From the NCBI GenBank assembly GCA_011037195.1, contig JAAEAF010000627.1, positions 54,387-118,386 of the forward strand: a stretch of 64,000 bases of DNA, given 5' to 3'. How positions within the stretch are numbered: the stretch's first letter is position 1; the number at the start of each line of letters is the position of its first letter. The position numbers were made by a program, and so were the translations under genes. The notes below the pieces were generated by a model. That model ran no database searches, was not told the origin of the DNA, and saw nothing but the letters and a program-made list of their open reading frames with translations. The stretch comes from Triatoma infestans (taxonomy: Eukaryota > Arthropoda > Insecta > Hemiptera > Reduviidae). Shown here in pieces: positions 10,159 through 21,561 of this stretch.

Positions 10159-10789
10159 ATATTAACAGGCGTAAGAGAAAGTCGTTAGAGTTTAAAGACA
10201 ATCCCAGATTGTTTTTTTTTTTTGCGTTTTCTCGTTTCGAACTCATTCTAATCTCAAAACTCCTTTGCAAAATGCATCCTTTTTAGAAAATATTCATTTT
10301 CTAATATATTGATCTAAAATAATAGATTAATGTCAAGAATAAACTGTTATAGATAGGTTTTAAAAATAAAAAATTTAAAAACAAAAAACAAATTATTAAA
10401 ATTTCTAGGTTAAATCAGATTGAAGGACAGATTAAAATTTCCAAAATAAAGTATTGAATTATTTAATTGTTATTCCAGGAAAATAAAAAAAAAAAAAATA
10501 CATTTTAGCGTTGTGAAAAATTCAAGGACAAATATAGATAATGGCTGAATAAAAAATTCAAATGTTACCTGTTATATGACACTTACAACATACGGTTTTA
10601 CATTTCAACAACCCTACAAACTCCCCCAGAACCCCCCCCCCCAAATAACCCTCCAGAACACCCGCTAAATTATCCACCTCACTATCCTGCTATGAGAAAA
10701 CGTTCATTTCCTTTTTTTTTTTATGTGAGAAATGTTCGCTTTTTTACCAAATAGTTGCCTCCCAAAAAACGTATACTCTACGTTAAAAT
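10159..10789. other. Unassigned, homopolymer-rich
   Basis: A, T and C homopolymer runs, including a C-run near 10632. Some blocks resemble CR (CCCTCCAGAACACCC) but too weakly to call. A GTAAGAGAAAGTCG terminus-like motif at 10171 suggests that a CR end was here. Confidence 0.4.
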
Positions 10790-11275
10790 TGAAATTTTGG
10801 TGTGAAACGTTTATACAACTCTCAGCAATTATAATTCCAAAAGTGAATAATTGTCTTCAAATTTGAAAATTTTATTAAACGTTTAGTTGGGGGCATGACA
10901 TATAAGTAGAGGCCATTGGGGGATTGATTGAAAGGCAGCGCCCTTTATAATGTAAGCGGCTTCAACATTACATTTATAACTGAGAGATTCTAAACGAAAT
11001 AAACGAAACGGGGGAAATGTGACCTTCCATCTTCTTCAAAAACCCCCTAAAATCTATGGTTGGAGGAGGAAAAAAATTCAAATAGTGATGAGATAGGTCG
11101 ATTTTATGGGTAGTTAGTTTACGAATTTTAAAGAAAATCATTGCTATTTTTATCGAGAAAATAAAAGAAACTGTAAAAACTGTTCAATAAAGTCGGCGCA
11201 CTTTTGGTTAATTGATTTTCTTGAAACTCCAAATTTTGGGAGCACATTTAATTCCTATTAATATTATATAGATTA
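10790..11275 (-). repeat. CR repeat, degraded
   Basis: Begins with the CR outer end in minus form (TTGGTGTGAAACGTTTATAC) and ends with the GCACTTTTGGTTAATTGATT and CTATTAATATTATATAGAT blocks. The middle has diverged heavily. Confidence 0.55.
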
Positions 11276-11284
11276 TATCCTCCA

Positions 11285-11542
11285 AAAAACAGCTTTAAAG
11301 TGGTTTAGCGTACTAGACTGCCACACGGAGGACCCGAATTCGTGTCCAGCTGTGCTGCTGCCCTTAGATTTTTTCTTCTTGTAGAGGCTTCTTCTAGGAG
11401 CCTCTACAGCTCCCTCTTTTTGGTGATGGACAATGTTGTTTGTAACGAGAGAACACTGTCCGGGGGCTTGCAGTGGCTTGAGAAGGCTCTGGGTGCCAAT
11501 GATCATAGATGTTGACGCGCCTTAAATTAAAAAAAAAAAAAA
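11285..11542 (+). mobile_element. tRNA-derived SINE, subfamily A
   Basis: The A-box region (AAAGTGGTTTAGCGTACTAG) and a B box (GAATTCGTGTCC, mutated from GGTTCGAGTCC) form the tRNA-like head. The core has CTAGGAGCCTCTACAGCTCC and GAGAACACTGTCCGGGGGC, and the 3' domain has GATGTTGACGCGCCTTAAAT followed by a 15-A tail. Same family as 51532-51796. Confidence 0.75.
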
Positions 11543-11562
11543 ATTACCATATTATGTGTATA

Positions 11563-13000
11563 GTTGATTTATTATTATTATTATATTATTATTATTATAT
11601 ATTATTATATTATTATTGGGTGGGCTATACCCCGGCACTGCAGCCAACAGAGGCTTATTGTGCAATCCCCCGATAACCTCCAGTACTTGAACCCTCCCAC
11701 CCTAAGGAATTTGAGGACTTTCACCACCAGATCATTTTTGGCTACCATCTCCTCAGGTCGCTTGTACCAAAGGACTCATGCCTCAATTTAGTTATTGCTA
11801 CGCAATCAAATAGTAGGTGGCGGGCCGTTTCCTCCTCCTCCAGACATAATCTGTACAAGGGTTTCACGCTGATAAGGCCTACCTTGTGCAGATGCTTCCT
11901 GAACCTGCCATGACCAGTAAATAGACCCGTCACCAGAGAAATCTGGCTCCTACTCAGTCTAAGGGCCATTAGGGTTCTTAGTTTACACAGCCCTGGCATC
12001 ATCTTTTGCTATGTGTGGCACCTGGGCTCTCCCTCCAGAGTTCTTCATGCTTACCGCGAAAGCACCCTCTAAATCGCCGCACGAATCGCTCCGCGAGTGA
12101 TCCCCACAGGACAGGCTCTGGACCAATGAACGGAGTATTTGCCCCGTTCCTGGCCAGTTGGTCAGCCATCTCATTACACTCAATCCCTATGTGTCCAGGC
12201 ATCCATTTCAGCTGTACCTTGCTGTGCCTGGAGCGTCTCGACAATGCCTCTCGGCATTCCTTCACTAGGGATGAGGTAGTTCAGTAAGCCTCCAGGGCTT
12301 TCAGTGCAGCATGACTGTCCGAGCAAATGCGTATGACCTTGCCCCTTGGGGCTCTACGCCCCAAGACCTTGGTAGCAAATACTTCACTTCAGCCTGGAAT
12401 ATTGTGGAATATCTGCTCAGCGGTCTCTCAACACGTACCTGTGGGCCCATTCCACATACTCCTGCTCCAGTTCCGCACCCCATCCTAGGCTCATCAGTAA
12501 ACCACAAGAATCCTGTTTGGTAGCGTTTTCCCCACCCCTTGGCCCATTCCGCTCTAGAACCTAGGAACATCCGAAATGGAACTTCGAAGTTATATATTGG
12601 ACAAATGCTATCCTGGGCCATGCTTAACACCGGGTCCGGATTGAGCTTAAGCAATATGTCCAAATGTTTGGCTAAGGAGGCCCTCTGCCTCCAAAGACCA
12701 TTGTTGCGCAATCTGTGTGAGCGGTGTCTGTGTGAGCAGCACCTCGAGCGCAGCTGTCGGAACGCTTTTAAAAGCCCCCGTAATGAGAAGGCAGGCCAGC
12801 CTTTGTACTCCGCTGAGGCACTTCATAGCCGTCCTCTCCTCAGTTTTAGGCCACCATACCACCGCCCCGTAAGTTATGACAGGTATGATGGCCCGAGTAT
12901 AAATCCAGTGGGTCATTCTTGGAGCTAACCCCCATGACTTCCCACAGGCCCGTGTAGCACAGCTGACTATACCACACAACCCCCAAAACCACTTTTTCAT
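11563..13000 (-). pseudogene. LINE ORF2: RT thumb, RNase H, C-terminal knuckle
   Basis: Minus strand from 12990: GKSWGLAPRMTHWIYTRAI and VITYGAVVWWPKTEERTAMK, QRLACLLITGAFKSVPTAAL (RT C-terminal region), then an RNase H domain with SDSHAALKALEAY (third acidic site), and KWMPGHIGIECNEMADQLAR (His and last Asp), followed by NTPFIGPEPVLWG. The C-terminal part has LVTGLFTGHGRFRKHLHKVG and LYRLCLEEEETARHLLFDC, a knuckle with one Cys lost. The GC content is clearly higher than in its surroundings. The 3' end is an (AAT)n-rich tail at 11563-11620. Several frame breaks and stops (for example after LEAY) make it non-functional. RNase H removes template RNA during retrotransposition. Confidence 0.85.
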
Positions 13001-13095
13001 TCTCAGGGGACCTCAAAACTTGTACATCTGGTGCAAAATCGAAATCGAACTTTGATACGAACGCAATATTTTCTCTTACAAGCAATAAGAGAAGT
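13000..13095 (-). repeat. CR repeat end
   Basis: AAACCACTTTTTCATTCTCA, GGGGACCTCAAAACTTGTAC and ATCGAACTTTGATACG... TTACAAGCAATAAGAG, i.e. the terminal ~95 bp of CR. The LINE at 11563-13000 abuts it directly. Confidence 0.65.
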
Positions 13096-13739
13096 CAAAA
13101 AAAAAAATTATTGAATTAAATTATCAGCGCAATTAAACTCATTTCATTTTGTTAATTTTTGTTTTGGTTTTTAAATTTTTAAAGACTTTAATAATCTGTT
13201 TAGTTAATTTCATATTGAACGGCCAGTTCTAGTATAACATTTGGGTAAAGTAACAGGAGATTCTCATTCCTCATCATGGTCATTAAAATCGGATTCAAAA
13301 TCTGACACCTATATTCTAATTATATTGATATCTTGTTAATAATTAACCGTTCGAATAGCAATGTTTATCAGTAATATAATGCCCGAGATATGAGGCGCTA
13401 TATATTATGTGAATATCATGATTGATGGAAGTTAATATTATAAAATCAACTCAATCTGATATTTAGTTTTTTAAAGACGATTTTGTTTACAGAAAAATTC
13501 TAAAGTAACTCACTATAATGTAATCTTTTTAATTGTTTCAAAAAAATTATTCGTTATTGCTATTGGCTAAATGGATTTCAGAACTGTCGTTTATCACTTC
13601 TTCAATGTATATTGCTCTTTTGCGAAATACTTCCTCACAAATCAATAAAAGAAACTGGTGTAAAACCTTCATACACACACACACACACACATTCTATTAC
13701 TGCTATATAGATAATTTGGTAATTAATGTTTAATTGCCT
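13096..13739. other. Unassigned AT-rich sequence with (AC)n
   Basis: No gene recognised. A short (AC)n run lies at about 13672-13691. Confidence 0.5.
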
Positions 13740-14335
13740 CGGCCTAAGCAGACTACACAGAAGGCTCCAACAAACCCATCTTACTCTTCGTTAGAGGAAT
13801 GGTTCTAAAAATGGAAAATAAAATTAAACGAAACCAAATCTCAAAATATCACTTTCACACTCCGCCGCATCATTCTCCCTCCAGTCTGTTACAATTTAAT
13901 TCTTATCCCTCCTAACAATGTCGTTCGCTAACTTGGGATGTACAATATAGAAAAAAGATCGCCTACTCAAAAGACTACTCAACAACAGATAAAAACTCTC
14001 ACTAAACAACAAACGACTCATATACACATCTATATTAAAACCTATCTAGACAAAACGGCATCGAACTATGGGGTTCAACGAAATGTTCAAACCATCAAAC
14101 TATTCAATCTTTCCAGTTCAAAATCCATCGCATCATCGTTAACGCTCCATTTTATGTTTCAAATTTAACTATACACACTGATCTAGAAATTCCTTTTGTA
14201 AGTAAGGTTGCCCGAATCCTATATAAAAAATTCCATAAGACTTTTCATTCAAATTCTAATCCTCTTATCTGAAATTTATCATCCCGCTGTATTCCTGATA
14301 TTCCTCCTAGACGTTTTTAGGTGGCAGTAGTCTCG
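13740..14335 (+). pseudogene. Jockey-like LINE RT fragment
   Basis: Frames joined by indels give EEWFKKWKIKLNETKSQNI-like at 13790-13850, a TLRRIILPPVCYN block, then GIELWGSTKCSN and FKIHRIIVNAPFYVSNLTIH at about 14060-14180 and DLEIPFVSKVARILYKKF to 14240. These match, block for block, the jockey copy at 7620-8800 (GLEIWGSTK, KILRKIVNAPYYVANLTI). Stops are frequent, and the catalytic FADD part is absent. Confidence 0.75.
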
Positions 14336-14714
14336 CGAGAAGGTTGCACCGCGGATGAAGAGAGCAATTAATACGAATAATTAATTACGGAGTGTTATCG
14401 CTGGGTAGCTTCTCCCCTCGTTTTAGTATGTGAGGTATTTCAGCATCAGTGTGAGTTTGTCAGTGTTACTTTATAGCACAGTTAGCGCTGGTGTAACAAT
14501 TCAAATAAATAAAAAAAAAAAATTAAAAACATTGTTTAGGATATTGTACAATATTGGTACTAACATAGAAGGCTTATTTCCTTAAATCTTCCCCAAAGCC
14601 CCCTAATCAAGTAAATATGAAAAATTTTCAATGAAAAGTTTAGAATATAAAGGGCCCATTGATGGTCTAAGTGCAGTTTCTACCCTAGGAATGCCCTTCA
14701 TTGTATATTAGATT
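14336..14714. other. Unassigned
   Basis: Includes a slightly GC-richer patch at 14320-14420 (GTCTCGCGAGAAGGTTGCAC) and an A-run at 14509. No gene signal. It could be an LTR remnant. Confidence 0.35.
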
Positions 14715-15440
14715 GGATTATGTTCAATGAGGACAGCCAGGCTGCGTTGAAGGCGCTTAGCTCATGTGTCTTCACTTCCAGATTGGTGTTGGAATGTTCT
14801 AAAAGACTGGAAGATCTTTCTTCAATGAAGGATGTGCTCTGGTCTGGGTTCCAGGTCATAATGGAAATCTTTGGGAATGAGGAAGTGGATAGGTTTGCCA
14901 AATTAGGCGCCTCTCTCCCTTTCATTGGTCTCGAACCTGCTGTTGGTGTGTCTTTTGGCACATGTTTGTGAGGCTTCCAGACGTGGATGACCTTATGGAT
15001 GAGTGCAGTGGGAGTTTTGAGTAGCGGGATCCGATGTCTTTCACGGTTCTCTCTCAGGCATCTGGTTGGCTTCCTCACTGGGAATTGTGGCTTAAGTAAA
15101 TATCTCTATACAATGAGACTCATGCCTGACCCCTTTTGTAGAGTTTGTGAGACGGAGGATGAAACACCCATGCATCTAATGATGCATTGTTTGGGCTGTG
15201 GGGAGATTAGGTTTAGGACCTTCGGCCGGAATAGGATGTCGGTAGAGGATCTTAAGCGATGTCCTTTTAAGGTTTTGGTCCGAATTGTTCGATTTGTGGT
15301 GAAACTTAGGTGGGTAAAACCTGGGCCTTGACTTTTGTTCCAGACCCAGTAGTTGTTATTCTTTAGGGGTAGCTATATGGGCCCAGGGAGGCTTTGGATA
15401 GCGTAGGGTTTTGCCCTCCCCTTCCTTGAATAATATAATA
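14715..15440 (+). pseudogene. LINE RNase H and C-terminal knuckle fragment
   Basis: Starts inside the RNase H domain at EDSQAALKALSSCVFTSRLV (SDSQAA motif). It continues with a frameshifted WVPGHNG motif near 14845 and NEEVDRFAKLGASLPFIGLE, then QASGWLPHWE/LVGFLTGNCGLSKYLYTMRL and a CCHC knuckle CRVCETEDETPMHLMMHC at about 15140-15195. It ends after LRWVKPGP with an AAT-rich tail near 15430. It is the same family as the LINE on the opposite strand at 11563-13000 (FLTGHGRFRKHL; PFIGPEP). At least two frameshifts. Confidence 0.8.
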
Positions 15441-15589
15441 TATAACGTTCTTATGAGGACACTTTAAACGAAGCTTGCCCAAGGCTTCAGGTAACTAGGA
15501 TTATCCCGAAGATTTCATTTCCTTGAAACAAATTACAAGTATTACAATATAACTCTATAATATCTCTTTTTTACTTAATTCTTTTTCTT

Positions 15590-16430
15590 TGTTGACTTTC
15601 GTGCCTAATGCAATCGTGCCAGATTTTTCGAATGTGAGATTTTTACCGGAAATAGATGTTTTGGGTTCCCGTGCATACGAAAAGAAAAAGGGTTTAGCGA
15701 ATGTTCTGCATATGTGTGTTTGTGTTAACAGAATATCTCAAAAACTAAAAGTTGCAGGAAGCTCAAAGTTGGTATTCCGTTTATATATGACCACCGCGCA
15801 TAAGCACAAAGATCGCCAGTAAAATCTCCCACCAGATATACGACTTACTGAATTATTATTACTTTTTTTAAATTTTTTTTAATTTTTTTCCGGTGATTTT
15901 TCACGAAAACGCCTCCAATGATTTTTTTTTTTTAAACTTTGTATACTATCTACAGACATAAATATCTATTCACTTTTATTTGAAGAAATTTTACGAAAAA
16001 ATTGATTTGTTTGGGGGTTTTTTGGGGGAACAGCATTGTCATGTTTTATCTAAAATACCACTAAAATGGAAAAAAAAAATCGTTTACCGGAAGTGGATTT
16101 TACAGAATGAGGTTTTTTTTTTGGAATTTTCTCAAAAATTGTTACCACGATTATTTTGAAACATTTTTCTGAAAAAAAAATTGATTTTTGAGGGGATCGT
16201 GTGGGGGTGGGGGGGTGGGCAATTTATTTAAATTTAAATTTGCCCAAGCTTTTTTTTTTTATTTTAATAGAACACTCCACATACGGCCGCTCAGGTGTAC
16301 ATGTAAAATTCCCACCTCTATTTTGTTTAACTAGCCCAAACTAAACATTGTAACATTGGAATTATAAAGAAAATTTCTCGATTAAATTGTATTAATTAGT
16401 GTAAGAGAAAGTCGTGTGAGTGTTTCAAGG
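15590..16430 (+). repeat. CR repeat, full-length-like but diverged
   Basis: Plus orientation. Blocks appear in the standard order: TTTTTCGAATGTGAGATTTT and ACCGGAAATAG, a GTGTGTTTGTG stretch, CTCAAAAACTAAAAGTTG, TTCCGTTTATATATGACCAC, TTTATTTGAAGAAATTTTAC, the G-run AGGGG...GGGGGGGTGGG, and the terminus GTAAGAGAAAGTCGTGTGAG at 16400-16420. Large indels are present. Confidence 0.7.
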
Positions 16431-16576
16431 TCAGGTTTTTTCCTGTTGTAAGGTCATTGCGAAAAACCATTAGTTTATGTTAATTTGCAGATTCCATAAG
16501 TTACAATATTAGTAAACACTTTTTATCAACTTCTGTAAGGCATAAAGTGTCGCCTTCAACATAATAATATCGTCTG

Positions 16577-16867
16577 TGTAATAGCAACCAAAGAGAGTAA
16601 AGAGCAAAATCCAAAACCACTCTCTCGGACTGGAGTGGGAGAGAGAAACTGTATAAATATAGCGACAGCCAGTCCATAAAAACACAGTTCAATACATCCA
16701 ATCAATACATGTCATTACCCATTTACCACTCTACCTTAAACATTTCTCTATTGTTAAGTCCAGGCAGTCTGTGTCTCTTAATTAATATATTAGTTAACCA
16801 ATGTTAATAAAGTCAATCTCATTTCATCAACCCGTACAAATTCTCTCCACCTAACACATCCATTATA
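16577..16867 (+). mobile_element. Short solo LTR, family 3
   Basis: TGTAATAGCAACC ... CATTATA, flanked by TCTG at 16573-16576 and 16868-16871. Internal order is LTR-like: a TATA box (TATAAATATAG) near 16654, an AATAAAG polyadenylation signal at about 16807. A second copy with a cleaner 5-bp duplication is at 24978-25277. The GC-skewed 5' part (CTCTCTCGGACTGGAGTGGG) recurs in the foldback insertion at 42103-42345. Confidence 0.7.
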
Positions 16868-16871
16868 TCTG

Positions 16872-17882
16872 CAAAGAGTAAACAACGAATATTTACATCC
16901 CATATTAAGCCCCCTCCCATAAACTCATGAAAATCACCTATATAGTATCAAGAGCGCTGGACAGAGTAAACCCACGTTTAAAAAAGCTCTAATAGCACAT
17001 TCTTATTCCAAACTGCAAATCTTGTTTTCATTTAAATTTTTAATTGCTCGAATAAATTTAGACGATTAACCTAGAGATGTAATTTGTAAAAAAAATCTGC
17101 TCTATCTGGTGAGTCAAACATGACTTAAAATCAATGAAGAAACAAAAAAAAAACAAAGAAAAATTTTCCTTCTATTATTTGAAAGAAAATAAATTTAATA
17201 ATGCTAAAAATAAAGAAAAAGAAATGATCTTCTGTTGAATAAATCTTTGTGAAAACCGCCGGCTGGTATTCATTTAATACAGAATTTACATTTACCCAGC
17301 TTTCCCGTCTATTTATTAACTTTCAGGTAAACAGTGTGCATGGGAAACAATGTGTATTTGTAAAAGAAATACCGCGATATTTTTCAACTAAATTTGTACT
17401 TCCATTTTTAAAAAGTGGGAAATTATTATTGAATTTTAAAACACAATTTAAACTTTAATATAATAAAATCTGCAATAATTCATTAAAAAAAAAAAAAAAT
17501 TGAAGGGCTAATCTTGAAAAAACTCCTATGGAATACGATTAAAGCCAGGCGCTTTATTTGATTTTACTTTAGAATTTAGATAATGCAGAATTTAACTCAT
17601 CTACAGTAAAAACTGGCATAGTGAATCTCATTTGATCCATATATTTGGTAGGGTTCAATAGATGGTAAATATTTGGTACAGACAACAAGGTGGTACCATA
17701 TTTGTTAGGATTTAATTGGTTATTAAAATATTCCTTGCAAGTATTTTGACATTTATATACTGGGGGCCAAAAATAAATTTCTTATTTATACGCATATATA
17801 TCTACAACACAAAATGTACATGTCTAATAAAGATAATTAATAAAGGAAATTATATGAAATAAATTTATTTTAAAAATATTGT
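16872..17882. other. Unassigned AT-rich sequence
   Basis: No recognisable gene. An isolated open stretch at 17249-17458 shows no domain motif. Confidence 0.45.
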
Positions 17883-18702
17883 AGTGGAATCAATTATCGG
17901 ATGACCTGATCCCACCGCTGCCACCAGATATAGTGGAATCAATTATCGGATGACCCCCGGCCCAAGATAAAACATCCATAATTGCAAGTCTGAACCTTCT
18001 AAATCAGATTCCGTGTTTTGACGGAGAACAAAACACAAATATCGAACTTTTCCTAGAACAGGTACAACGCTTGCTAGATTGTCACGATGGGACCTTTGAT
18101 ACCACATTAGAAGTGGTTGAATTTAAAATTTCCGGTACCGCAAAAACCTTCTACAACACCCAAAAATCACTACTATTACGAGAAGGTAAGGTAGTTGATT
18201 TTAAAACAATATCAAAATTGCTGCTCAACAGGTACCACACAGAACAAACGCCTCTTGTTCTGTTACGCGAAATTACTAATATGCAGGCTTCCCCAAATGA
18301 CTCGGTAGAAAAAATCGCCGACAAGCTCCGTCACCTGCATTCCCTAAGTTCAGACAAGTCCGAGGTAAACCCAAAATTAACCTTACAAACGGTGTTGAAT
18401 AAAATCACCAGAGACACCTTCATCAGGCTACTTCCACAAAATCTAAGGAACGAGGTCCGCACTAAGCTTCCTGAAACCTTAGATGGTGCCCTGGAATATA
18501 CCACGGCACTGAGAGAGATAAAGGCTGCAGACTCTGCCCCGTCAGTGTTTGCTATAACGCCGAAACCTTGGTATTAGATCATCCAATAAACGATTCCACT
18601 ACATCTGGTGGCAACGGTGGGATCAGGTCATCTGATAATTGATTCCACTACATCTGATGGCAGCGGTGGGATCAGGTCATCTGATAATTGATTCCACTAC
18701 AA
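17883..18702. repeat. Inverted LTR-end/primer-site modules around a gag fragment
   Basis: A ~50-bp module (TGGTGGCAGCGGTGGGATCA, GGTCATC, GATAATTGATTCCACTAC) occurs about 1.5 times in minus orientation at 17883-17955 and twice in plus orientation at 18580-18702. The part ATAAACGATTCCACTACA is identical to the 3' end of the solo LTR at 30977-31620. The following TGGTGGCAACGG sits where a tRNA primer-binding site would. The gag fragment lies between the modules. Confidence 0.65.
17955..18577 (+). pseudogene. Retrotransposon gag fragment
   Basis: An open frame without ATG from about 17955 (QDKTSIIASLNLLNQIPCFD near the start) runs to a stop at 18575-18577 and gives roughly 205 residues. FLEQVQRLLD, KISGTAKTFYNTQKSLLLRE, VDFKTISKLLLNRYHTEQT and LREITNMQASPNDSVEKIAD resemble the capsid-type Gag of Ty3/Gypsy-like LTR retrotransposons (helix-rich, with the usual 'L-x-x-RF...' like segment). 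Gag would package the element RNA. No nucleocapsid CCHC knuckle, protease or pol follow; it stops at LTR-end sequence. It is a long intact frame for this window, so it may be comparatively young. Confidence 0.65.
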
Positions 18703-19019
18703 TATTATTAGTAAAGGCAAATATTTGTAAGTTGGCTAGGCAAAGGGTCAAATTGCAGGTCAAATACAAGATACCGTTACAAGAGTGGTCGGAAAACTCG
18801 GCCATTCTTTGTCTTTTAACCCTTCATATAAATCAAATATAAAGGCCAGGTTTTAATTACCAAGAGGAGCATTGTTTCATGAGTCTATTCCAACCATTCA
18901 TCCAGTAATCATTCTAGAGAGAATATCTGTGTTTAAGTTAGTGTTACATGAACATTTGAGTTTAAACCAATCAAGTGCAAGAGTATTTAAATTCATTTAG
19001 AGATATTATATTTATTTTA
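18703..19019. other. Unassigned
   Basis: No recognised gene or repeat copy. Confidence 0.4.
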
Positions 19020-19155
19020 AACTAGTGGTGACTTCTTACTTATATCTTAATACTTCTCTCTTCTCCAAAACATATACACACACATAAGCCCTTTCAATAC
19101 CGCTCGTGCTACACAATACAAACAATGGTGTGATCTACCCAATCACATTACATAT
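19020..19155 (-). mobile_element. LTR family 1 fragment
   Basis: Contains CTAGTGGTGACTTCTTACTT, AATACTTCTCTCTTCTCC, AAGCCCTTTCAATACCGCTC and CGTGCTACACAATAC, the reverse complement of the 5' quarter of LTR family 1. Confidence 0.6.
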
Positions 19156-19284
19156 GATTCAATAAACGACTCTATAAATATTAAACTGATCAAATGTAAT
19201 CACAATTTAGTTGTCTGAACTTACAGAATTTATCCACATTAAAAACAAAATTCTAGCATCTACTAGCTGAAGATAACCTCATTG

Positions 19285-20325
19285 ATCGAAACGTCTATTT
19301 TCTGTTAATTGGAAGAATAAATAAAATTGTAAATTCCAGCTGAAAATAACATTGTAGGTCAAAACATTCTATTGGTTCAGTTAAAAAAAAAAGGATAAAT
19401 GAAATAGTAGATAATAGAATATATAAAGTTTGTAAAAACGAGAACTTCTGATAAAATCCATCCCTTATTTTGAGTTTACCATGAGCCCTAGTCTCAGTAT
19501 AATTGTAATTATTTGGACAGAAAAATACATGAAATGTCCGTGGTTTGCGGAGTTTATTGTTGGTTACATAAAAATCAACAAATTTTAGAAATTCATGGCA
19601 ATCAAAAATGTTGTTTAATAATTTAAAAAAGCAAAAATATATGCCAGATTTTTTTATGCCTGCAGAGATCGAATAATAATCAGTGACAGGGAAACTATGA
19701 GAGTTAATGGCCAATAAACAAATCAGAGGAATCTATGCTGAATTTTTTGCTATATCATTAACTAAATATACCAACTAATGAGGAGACCAAATGATACGAA
19801 TTCAGATAAGAACTAATAAAAGTTACATACAGAAGTTTATGAACAATAACATTATGAAAATACAATATGCGAAGTGTAATAATGAAACAGTAAAATGGTG
19901 AACAAGAAATTTGTAAGTCAGAGAAGAGTAAGGAGAAAAAAAAATCCTAGATATCTTATTCTTAATTACTTTGGTAAAAATATGATTTTTAAGATTGTAA
20001 TTGGTTTGATGAGCCAATAATTTTTTTTATTGCGAAAATAACAAATGTTCGAAATATTTGAACACTTAGACATATTCAAACCTAAATTATTAATAGTTCA
20101 CTAGTCTGCCAATAAAGTAAGATATAATTGTAGAGGTTGTTGATTTAAAGTAATTTAATGATTTAAAAAAAAAAATTACATCAGCTGCAAATACAAGGTA
20201 GGGGACAACCCTAAAAATCAGTGATAAAAATAAGAAATAGTAGAGGACCAAGATGACAACACTGAGGTACCATTTTCTCACTGAGGTTCACCATTTTCAA
20301 TAAGAAATGATACAGTTAGTTCCAA
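19285..20325 (-). pseudogene. LINE RT C-terminal half (CR1/jockey-like)
   Basis: Minus strand from 20325: VPQCCHLGPLLFLIFITDF-like motif (GVPQGS-LGPLLF in active elements), then VPYLVFAADVIFFF, where the catalytic F/YADD has become FAAD. A long open stretch at 19714-19295 contains LLNNIFDCHEFLKFVDFYV and TFHVFFCPNNYNY, matching the conserved C-terminal box of CR1/jockey-type RTs. The central part is degraded. The catalytic substitution and stops show that it is dead. Confidence 0.7.
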
Positions 20326-20849
20326 CCAGATAAGTTATACAAGTTTTCTTCAATTAATCTTTTGTAAAGAAATAAGCCTAGTCTTATGTAGGTAAATAGA
20401 ATGAAATCTTTGTACTAGGTATTTGTAAAAGTAACATTTAAAAGTAATCTTATACTTTTGAAGATTCACAATAATGAGTTTCAGACTATATATCTCTCTC
20501 TCTCTCTCTACTTAGGAGATGTTTCTTTATTTTTGCAGTGTATTTAGTAAGATTTAAATTCTAATTTTAAAACATCGTCATTATAAATCTAGTTCTGCGT
20601 AAACTAACGCTTGAAAACTAGATCAAAGTGTTCTAATTATATGTAGAACAACCCTTTAGAACATCTCTGCAGATGAATTTCTCTCAAACCGCTCGCAACT
20701 TCTGACAGTTTGAAAATATCATCTCATTACCTGTCTGTCACGATTGCAAAGCCAGTGTTAATTTCAAATCTAACTTTGTAATTAATTTTGACAATTAAGG
20801 TTGTTAGACTAAAACAATTATTGACGATGCATTGACATAATTATTTTTT

Positions 20850-21060
20850 ACCTATGGCCTTACGGTCCTTGAGAGGACCCTTGCCTTCGTCAGCAGAACA
20901 ACCTGCCTGTTATCTTTATACCAAACTTCCCTCCTCCACTGCCCGTCACACCTATCGTCATCAGGTCGTTCTGCAACACTCTTATTCGGGATCTCCGTCG
21001 GGGACGCTTTCCTCTAGGACCTCTCTCATACTCTGAACAGCGTTATAAACTCAATTTGCT
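20850..21060. other. GC-richer island, unassigned
   Basis: A 60-codon open stretch (MALRSLRGPLPSSAEQPACY...) in a patch much richer in G+C than its flanks. No known domain seen. It directly precedes a hammerhead-like repeat and may be part of it. Confidence 0.35.
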
Positions 21061-21089
21061 CTGTGCAAAGCCTATGTTATTACACTGTT

Positions 21090-21225
21090 TTGACAGAAAA
21101 ACTTCCTGATTATTGAGCGAACGCCCGAAACCGGTCAATGACCACGAAAAAAAGCAGGCTATCATGGAAAATATCTCGGATGCTTTCGAGCTATGCGAAT
21201 CCAACCACTATAACAACTAGGTATA
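21090..21225 (+). repeat. Hammerhead-like repeat, copy at 21.1 kb
   Basis: CACTGTTTTGACAG, then CTGATTATTGAGCGAACGCC, CGAAACCGGTCAATGACCAC, AGCAGGCTATCATGGAAAAT and CGAATCCAACCACTATAAC. Same block order as the 49.45 kb copy. The catalytic-core bases are partly mutated and the stem I partner has changed (CAATG instead of CGATG). Confidence 0.55.
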
Positions 21226-21561
21226 CTATCCTTACACATAACTGCCTAACACTTTGAAAAACATTGCCAAGTTACGTATCTAAAGAATGTTAGATTTAAA
21301 AGAAAATTCTTTCACAGAATTTTGTGAAGTGCCCCTTTTAGGTATAAATTTTTGAGTTTTATAAATTTCCAAAAAAAATGAATACATAAAAATTTTCTTT
21401 AAGGTTGTAATATGCTAATTACGCTAATATGAAATTATCACATTTATTAGAATTTGGAACTAACTGTGTCATTTCTTATTGAAAATGGTGAACCTCAGTG
21501 AGAAAATGGTACCTCAGTGTTGTCATCTTGGTCCTCTACTATTTCTTATTTTTATCAGTGT

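Larger units (their letters stand above)
20219..21559. repeat. Inverted repeat, ~105-bp arms 1.1 kb apart
   Basis: Arm 20219-20323 and arm 21453-21559 are near-perfect reverse complements. Both contain the RT motif region (GGTACCATTTTCTCACTGAG on the left, its complement on the right). The right arm has no other LINE sequence beside it. Confidence 0.75.

Noticed and set aside
12301..12928. Long open stretches on both strands over the 12 kb LINE as separate genes
   Set aside because: They are explained by the minus-strand LINE ORF2 remnant, whose GC-rich DNA leaves spurious opposite-strand frames.
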